DNA from: Amylostereum areolatum
Lineage: Eukaryota; Basidiomycota; Agaricomycetes; Russulales; Stereaceae
Assembly: GCA_012932865.1 (NCBI GenBank)
Contig: SAXG01000183.1
Coordinates: 1 to 11,914 of the forward strand
Reading direction: 5' to 3'
Length of the DNA: 11,914 nt
Positions 7,354-11,914 of the stretch are shown one piece after another (position 1 is the stretch's first letter; each line of letters opens with the position of its first letter). The translations under genes and the position numbers were made by a program. The notes under the pieces are model-generated. The model ran no database searches, was not told the origin of the DNA, and saw only the letters and a program-made list of their open reading frames with translations.

Positions 7354-10300
7354 TCACCACTTCTTCTTCCCAACCTTCCTCAGCGCATTCCTCGCCATCG
7401 CGTACTCCTCATCCTCACTGCTCGAGTCCTCCCATACATCCTTCTGACCCTCCTCCCGCACCCTACTGCTCCACCTTTTCTCCCCCGCGCCAAGATACCC
7501 CTCTCCCTCCCCTCCGTCCTCCTCCTCCTCCTCCTCCAGCGCCGGCGGCGTGGGCGAGAACGTCGGCTGCAGACTCACCCGCACCGACTTGCGCCGCGCG
7601 ACGCCTGAGCCCGATCCCGAGCCCGAACCCGCCGTGCCTCCAGATATGGTCGACACGTCCGAGCCCGACGCGCTGAGCACGTCGCTCCCGGGCACGGCGA
7701 GCGCGTCCCCGTTCATGCCCGCAGACCCGAGCGGACTCCCGTTGGCGAGGTCCTTCGTCGGCGTCGGCGGCATGACCGCCTGGACGAACTTGGGCGGGGG
7801 AGCAGGCGCCTCGGTCTCCGTCTCCGCGTCTTCGAACTGCGAGTGCCCGGTCTCGTACGACGATATCGAGGCGCTGTCGCTCTCTAGCTTCTCCGCCCGC
7901 GCGGCTTTGGATTCAGCGGGAGGGAGCGGAGGCGAAGGGGAAGGAGGAGGAAGGACGACTTTTCCGGGCGCGCTTGGGACCACTATACGTGTTTCGGGGA
8001 GGGAAGGAGATGGTGAATGTAAAGACGCGGTAGATGTAGAGCCGGCCGGCATTGGGGAAGGAGAACGATTGCGAAGGGCACTACGAAGGGGAACGGACGC
8101 CGCGATGAGCCTATGTGCCGGTGTATGGAGTTGAGCCTGTGACTGCGACGGCAGACTATGAGAGGTCGGGATAACTTGCGCAATCCCGTTTGTCCTCTCG
8201 ATAGTATGGCGTCTCTGTGGTCCCGATGTAGAGCGTCCAAGCGACCCAGATCCCAGAGGTCGAGGCGGGGGACTTGTGCTCGAGTAAGCCGATGCCGATG
8301 GTAAGAACATGCCATTTGTCGGCGAGGTTGCCGACGACGTAGACAACGGTGGGCGGGTGGAGGAGTAGGCCGAGGCCGAGGGGAGAAAGAGGCCAGCGTT
8401 GGGAGATGTGGCTGATGCCGGAGCGGTCGGGAGGAATAGCCCTCCAGCAGCGGGCTTCTCCCCTGTACGCCGCTCGCGCGAAACACCTTCCACGATGGAC
8501 ATCAGACTTTCCCCTCGTCCTGCGTCAGGGTGCATACCCGAAGTAGTGGAACTTGTACCGCCGTTTCTTGCGAGCGGGGAGCCAGTAGATGCACGTTTGG
8601 TCGAAGGCGTTCGTTTGGCCGTTGCAGATGAAGAAACGCTGGATGATGCTGGAGAAGTAGAGCGAGCTGGAGGTGGAGAACGCATCGAGGCAGGAGCCGA
8701 TGTGGAGGCGGGCATGCTGGCCCTTTTCGTGGAGGGATTCCTAAGGACAGGAGAGGAAAGATCCACAGACGCAGAAGTCGCCGCGCCCCCGCGAGACTTG
8801 ACGCTGCCTCTCTTCGCACCCTCTCCCTTCACCACTCCTCCATCGCTTGTCCAGCCCGTATCTCCCGCGTTGCCATTTGCCTGTCGGCCAGGGCCAACAT
8901 CACTTCCACTGACGATACGTCCACGACCGTCGTTGGCCTTCTTCAGTTTAGTCGCCGGCGCCCTTGGGGGTGACGACAAGTACGGTGAATGATGGTTATC
9001 CTCGGATGCCCGTCTAGTAAAACGGACGGCCGCGGTGTTTCGTCGTCGCTGTCGCTGTCGGCGCCCTTCCGACCACTTTTTCCTCTCCTCAGATTAATGT
9101 CCGTCCGCGTCTTCCACTTGGCCCCGGGACCGTAGACGTCCTCACGGTCGCGTTCGCGCGAACTGCGGAATAGGCCAGCGATCCCACCAAAGAAGCTTGT
9201 CTTTCGATCCCGCGCGGGGGATTCTTGTCGGACAGGGCTATGAGGCGTGGAGGGCAGAGATTGGCCACGAGGCACCGAGGAGTTTGTGCTGGCGCTCCCA
9301 TTCCGCGCATGCGACCTGAACCCAAAGCGTTTGCGTGGGGACACTTCCTGACTTGCATTACCGTTCACGGCTGGGGTGGCTGGACTGCCGTTGAGGCGGA
9401 CTTTGCTAGTCGATGCGCTCGCCTTCCCAAAAGGCTTGTTGTTGACAACTTGTACCTCGCGGGAGTCGTCCTCGCTACTGCTTGCTTCCGCGGCGTGCAA
9501 GTCTTCAGAACCCTCTTCAGTGATGCGGCGCTGCATGGGAATCGGTGGGTGGCCGTATTCTGATATAGAGTGTGCTGCAGGGATGTTAAGGATGGGAGGA
9601 GATGTCGGTCGAGAGATGGGTGAGCTGCGACAGCGTGGTCAGGACACGAGGCGGTACAGCGTCGCGATGACGTACATAAGGCCGTGGTCCGGTGGTGAGG
9701 CCAAGAAGATTTGCGAAGCCGATTGGGAAGGGTTGAGCGAGGAAAGGTCCGAGCCAGGCCCATGGGTCTGGCTCTCGGGGATCGGAAGTGGCTTGTCGGT
9801 CGAATTGGTGGCTGCTACGGGACGAAATCGCGTTCAATTAGTTAGATGAGGACAATCGCGGTGTGGAGCAGAAAGGAGGACTGAAAAGTGCCAGACGTGG
9901 GAAGAGACGTCGCAGTTCTTCGTTTCCACATTTGGCAACTCGCCTGCCATATGTGGCATGCGCGACTCGTTAGAAGGACCCTCACCGTTTTCGCTTTCGT
10001 TTAGATCTTCCAACGCCCGTAGTCCTTCTTTACCCATTTCCCCCCATGCCCACCCGCATTCCACCATCGCCTTGCAACGTCCCTCCAGACCCTGCTTCAC
10101 CGCGCGTACTCGTAGCCGGTCCAATGCTTGCTCCTTCGCTGCAAGATGCGCCTCACATGCTTGCAGTTCTGCTTGGGCTGTAGACAGTTTCGTGTTTGGG
10201 GTTGAAAAAGAAGGCGACGAGGCAATAGAAGATGATGAATGGGAAGGATCGGGAAATGTGGAAGGAATGCTTGATATAAACGAGTCTCGGGTGGGTTTCT

Positions 10301-10755
10301 GTGACTTGGAGACTTTAATAAGACGGGTAACGCTGTATAGCACCAAGCATGTGAGGGAGACAAGGGTAAAGAACGCGAAGGACATGTCAGTATGGCGAGG
10401 GAGGGGGCGACGTCGCAGCAGCGCAAGGGAAGGAACAGAGGACTGACAGAATTTCCCTATCCCGGCCCACACGCCCCACGTCCTCTTCCGCTTGACGGAT
10501 CTCTTCCAACGCGGACCTCCATGCATCAACGGCCTGTGCGTACTTCCGAAGGGCTTCGTCAGCCCCGGCGAGGCTGCCCGCGACGCCCATGATGCCCCTT
10601 GAGACCGCGGGTGATGCAGCGGACGCGTACGCCGCCAGTGCTGAGAGAGACGACTGGGCATGGGTGTCGAGAAGGGATATAAGATGTTTGTAGTATGTCG
10701 ACTCTTGTGCAGAAAGCGAGCTGAGAAGGCGGGAGTCGGGCGGGCGATGAACCAT
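7354..10755 (-). CDS. IVY1-like (I-BAR family) protein with long disordered tail
   Basis: Exons: 10755-10448, 10332-9986, 9814-9676 and 9624-7354 (TGA at 7356-7354), giving about 1020 residues. Introns 1-3 are 115, 171 and 51 bp; intron 3 has a perfect GTACGT donor and a CTGAC branch-like site. Exons 1 and 2 (residues 1-218) form a mostly helical region: STYYKHLISLLDTHAQSS, AVDAWRSALEEIRQAEEDVG, then, across intron 1, DREILVTRLIKVSKSQKPTR, and QAELQACEAHLAAKEQALDR and MVECGWAWGEMGKEGLRALE. This matches what I recall of fungal IVY1-like proteins. Yeast Ivy1 is a vacuolar inverse-BAR protein that binds Ypt7 and Vps33 and phosphoinositides. Residues from about 219 on are low-complexity Ser/Pro-rich, with a central TSFFGGIAGLFRSSRERDRE patch, poly-Glu (7519-7536), and a basic end, ALRKVGKKKW. 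The frame changes once, near the four-base A run at 9019-9022; one missing base would join the halves, and the second half has no ATG near its beginning. Exon structure is well supported; the donor of intron 2 (GTGAGG, 9985) and the function are less certain. Confidence 0.8.
8263..8445 (-). repeat. Coding repeats in the disordered tail (FLPSASAYSST)
   Basis: Within the last exon of the IVY1-like gene, three imperfect repeats follow each other: GLFLPTAPASATSPN, GLFLPSASAYSSTRPP and GMFLPSASAYSSTSPP. The last two are almost identical over thirteen residues. A second motif, PSTKRAS, occurs twice upstream (about 8736-8716 and 8607-8587), each with a basic residue two or three positions before serine, as basophilic kinases prefer. 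The hydrophobic FLP core spaced by Ser/Thr linkers is what a repeated short linear binding motif would look like; the partner is unknown. Confidence 0.85.
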
Positions 10756-11063
10756 TGGGGTCGATTAGAAGTGTAGTAGGTTGTTATTCCAGTTTGATAG
10801 AGGCTTTGACGTGGGTGGGCCTGAATTATGCGGGAAAATACAAGGGCGTTGGATATAGTTGACAGTGCACGGCGTGGTGGTCAATGGGGTAGGAGGTGTA
10901 GAGGTTGCGCAAGAAGGGAGAGCTGGCCCGGGCGATGAACGACGCGTCGATCAGCACGCCAACCTGCGGCAAGGTGGGAAGGGACCTCACTTGATTCCTG
11001 AATAAGGATAGGAGAAGTACGACGCAGGCGGGGAGGGGAATCGCGGTGGTGGTAGTGGTGACA

Positions 11064-11091
11064 GGAGAGGAAGAGGAAGAGGAAGAGGAAA
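11064..11091. repeat. GGAAGA purine microsatellite
   Basis: This is a short run of GGAAGA hexamers (about four units) on the plus strand, upstream of the IVY1-like gene. It is all purine on one strand. Confidence 0.9.
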
Positions 11092-11283
11092 GCGGGAGCG
11101 TGAGCAGGCGGACTGCAAGGCAATGTCACCTCGGCACCGTCATCATCTCCGGCCTCCTTCCCAAATAGGGAAGGTGGGGGAGCCGGGTCCGATCCCGTCC
11201 TCTCGTGGAGCCGATGACGTCGCCGCATCTGGGGCGATCGACCGCCCGAGACCTCGACCACAAAGAGCAAACAGAGAGCACGA

Positions 11284-11300
11284 ATTGAAGCTTGAAGCTT
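11284..11300 (+). repeat. Isolated copy of a minisatellite word (GAAGCTT repeats)
   Basis: The 17-base word ATTGAAGCTTGAAGCTT is identical to words at 6766-6782 and 6864-6880 inside the minisatellite more than 4 kb away, on the same strand. GAAGCTTC here is also a perfect palindrome. Confidence 0.7.
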
Positions 11301-11396
11301 CATCGAGTTTGTGGATTTTATTCAGCTTTCTCAGAGGAGGGTCTTATGCTCTTATGATTCAGAGTCAAAGGATCTACTATGTATTATTTTAAATGC

Positions 11397-11760
11397 CTTC
11401 ACAAGTTCGATTTCGGCGACTGTAAGATGGTCTCCTGTCCATGGACTGCACAATATGGCCATGCCGAAAGGATGCCAACCGTGTCCATCCTTGCAGGACC
11501 GGTCCTTCACAGGCCTCAGTCTCTGCCCCGACGATCTCCGCCATGACTTCCGCGCACGCGCTCCTACTTCCTTACGGCCCACGAGGGGTGGGTCCGCGGT
11601 GGCCAGTGCAACGACATCGTCCAACACGTCTATTCCCTCGGAGATAGCGAGACAGCGTGGAGAATGTCCTCGGACAAACTATCACTTGCAGCAGCCACAT
11701 GCAACCAACGACCTGGGTGGGCCGCTGTGGATGGCCAGAGAGCGATTACCAAGGCGTATT
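11397..11760 (-). pseudogene. Possible broken coding remnant, unidentified
   Basis: Three minus-strand frames give consecutive protein-like pieces. The first, about 11694-11640, contains DSLSEDILHAVSLSPRE and stops. The next, about 11642-11555, reads GIDVLDDVVALATADPPLVG. The third, about 11553-11400, reads EVMAEIVGAETEACEGPVLQ, then GWTRLASFRHGHIVQSMDRR. Joining them needs two single-base shifts, as in the F-box locus. A competing plus-strand open frame of 153 codons (11311-11772) covers the same bases and is unbroken, but its composition is rich in Arg/Ser/Pro and looks like an antisense shadow. No family is recognised on either strand. The upstream part of the minus-strand reading would continue beyond about 11760, where I lose it. 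Confidence 0.3.
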
Positions 11761-11914
11761 TATGTCCCATAATGCAGAAGTACGGGATTGACCTAGTGGC
11801 TAAGCTGGATGCTGTGGGGGGATATGAGCATATATAGACTATGAAACCTCACTTGCTTCGAGAGATGTGACTGTTTCCACGATGGCGATGGACAGGTTTG
11901 GAAGGCCCAGTGCA
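11761..11914. other. End of window, nothing assigned
   Basis: A minus-strand stretch from the edge to about 11840 reads LGLPNLSIAIVETVTSLEAS before a stop, which could belong to an exon of a gene that continues beyond the window. It is too short to judge. Confidence 0.25.

Larger units (their letters stand above)
10756..11390. other. Intergenic, promoter side of the IVY1-like gene
   Basis: No gene is supported. A minus-strand open frame of 140 codons (11303-10881) has a hydrophobic N-terminus, but much of it is the translation of the purine microsatellite (AFLFLFLFLS) and the rest has no coding character. The region directly upstream of 10755 should contain the promoter; I see no clear TATA or CCAAT box. 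Confidence 0.45.

Noticed and set aside
8399..8992. Plus-strand open frame of 197 codons, and another at 7550-8134
   Set aside because: Both are antisense shadows of the GC-rich, low-complexity last exon of the IVY1-like gene, with no domain of their own.
8940..9015. A short intron that might explain the frame change in the IVY1-like gene
   Set aside because: Candidate GT-AG pairs there either have poor sites (AAG acceptors) or do not restore the right frame; one missing base in the A run at 9019-9022 is simpler.
9834..10661. Open frame with a membrane-like segment (MSFAFFTLVSLTCLVLYSV) at about 10386-10330
   Set aside because: That segment lies in intron 1 of the IVY1-like gene; exon 1 joins exon 2 across it to give DREILVTRLIK, and both splice sites are good.
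10881..11303. Minus-strand frame with a hydrophobic N-terminus, resembling a secreted protein
   Set aside because: Its hydrophobic inner run comes from the GGAAGA microsatellite, and the remainder lacks coding character.

Overview
The window looks like nuclear DNA of a filamentous basidiomycete, probably an agaricomycete. The evidence is genes with several short GT-AG introns (about 50-60 bp, a few longer), GC-rich codon use, an F-box/leucine-rich-repeat gene of the type that is abundant in mushroom-forming fungi, and a SUMO whose wording matches fungal SUMOs. There is no sign of bacterial, plasmid, CRISPR or viral architecture. All supported genes lie on the minus strand.

Layout from left to right. 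1-700 holds no recognisable gene. 703-1206 holds short minus-strand stretches that read like exons of an unidentified broken gene. 1215-2864 is an F-box/LRR-type gene whose reading frame changes many times: a pseudogene, or a badly base-called gene. 2865-3912 is intergenic. 3913-4693 is a five-exon SUMO (Smt3) gene with intact splice sites and the terminal Gly-Gly, but two single-base insertions break its frame. 4694-5580 is intergenic. 5581-6340 is a two-exon gene for an unidentified protein of about 230 residues. 6341-7353 is intergenic and carries a degenerate minisatellite built on AGCGCTCGT (nine copies, 6736-7059). 7354-10755 is a four-exon gene for an IVY1-like (I-BAR family) protein with a very long disordered Ser/Pro-rich tail, with one apparent single-base deletion. 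10756-11390 is intergenic, with a purine microsatellite and a stray copy of a 17-base word from the minisatellite. 11397-11760 carries another broken, unidentified minus-strand coding remnant.

The genes do not form a pathway: SUMO acts in protein modification, the IVY1-like protein probably on vacuolar membranes, and the F-box protein, if it were functional, in ubiquitin ligation. The main theme is that nearly every coding locus needs at least one single-base indel correction. In SUMO everything else is intact, so residual sequencing or assembly error is the leading explanation there. The F-box locus has many more breaks and may be a true pseudogene. I found no convincing new biological system. 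The best leads are the SUMO frame breaks, the minisatellite and the composite IVY1-like protein.
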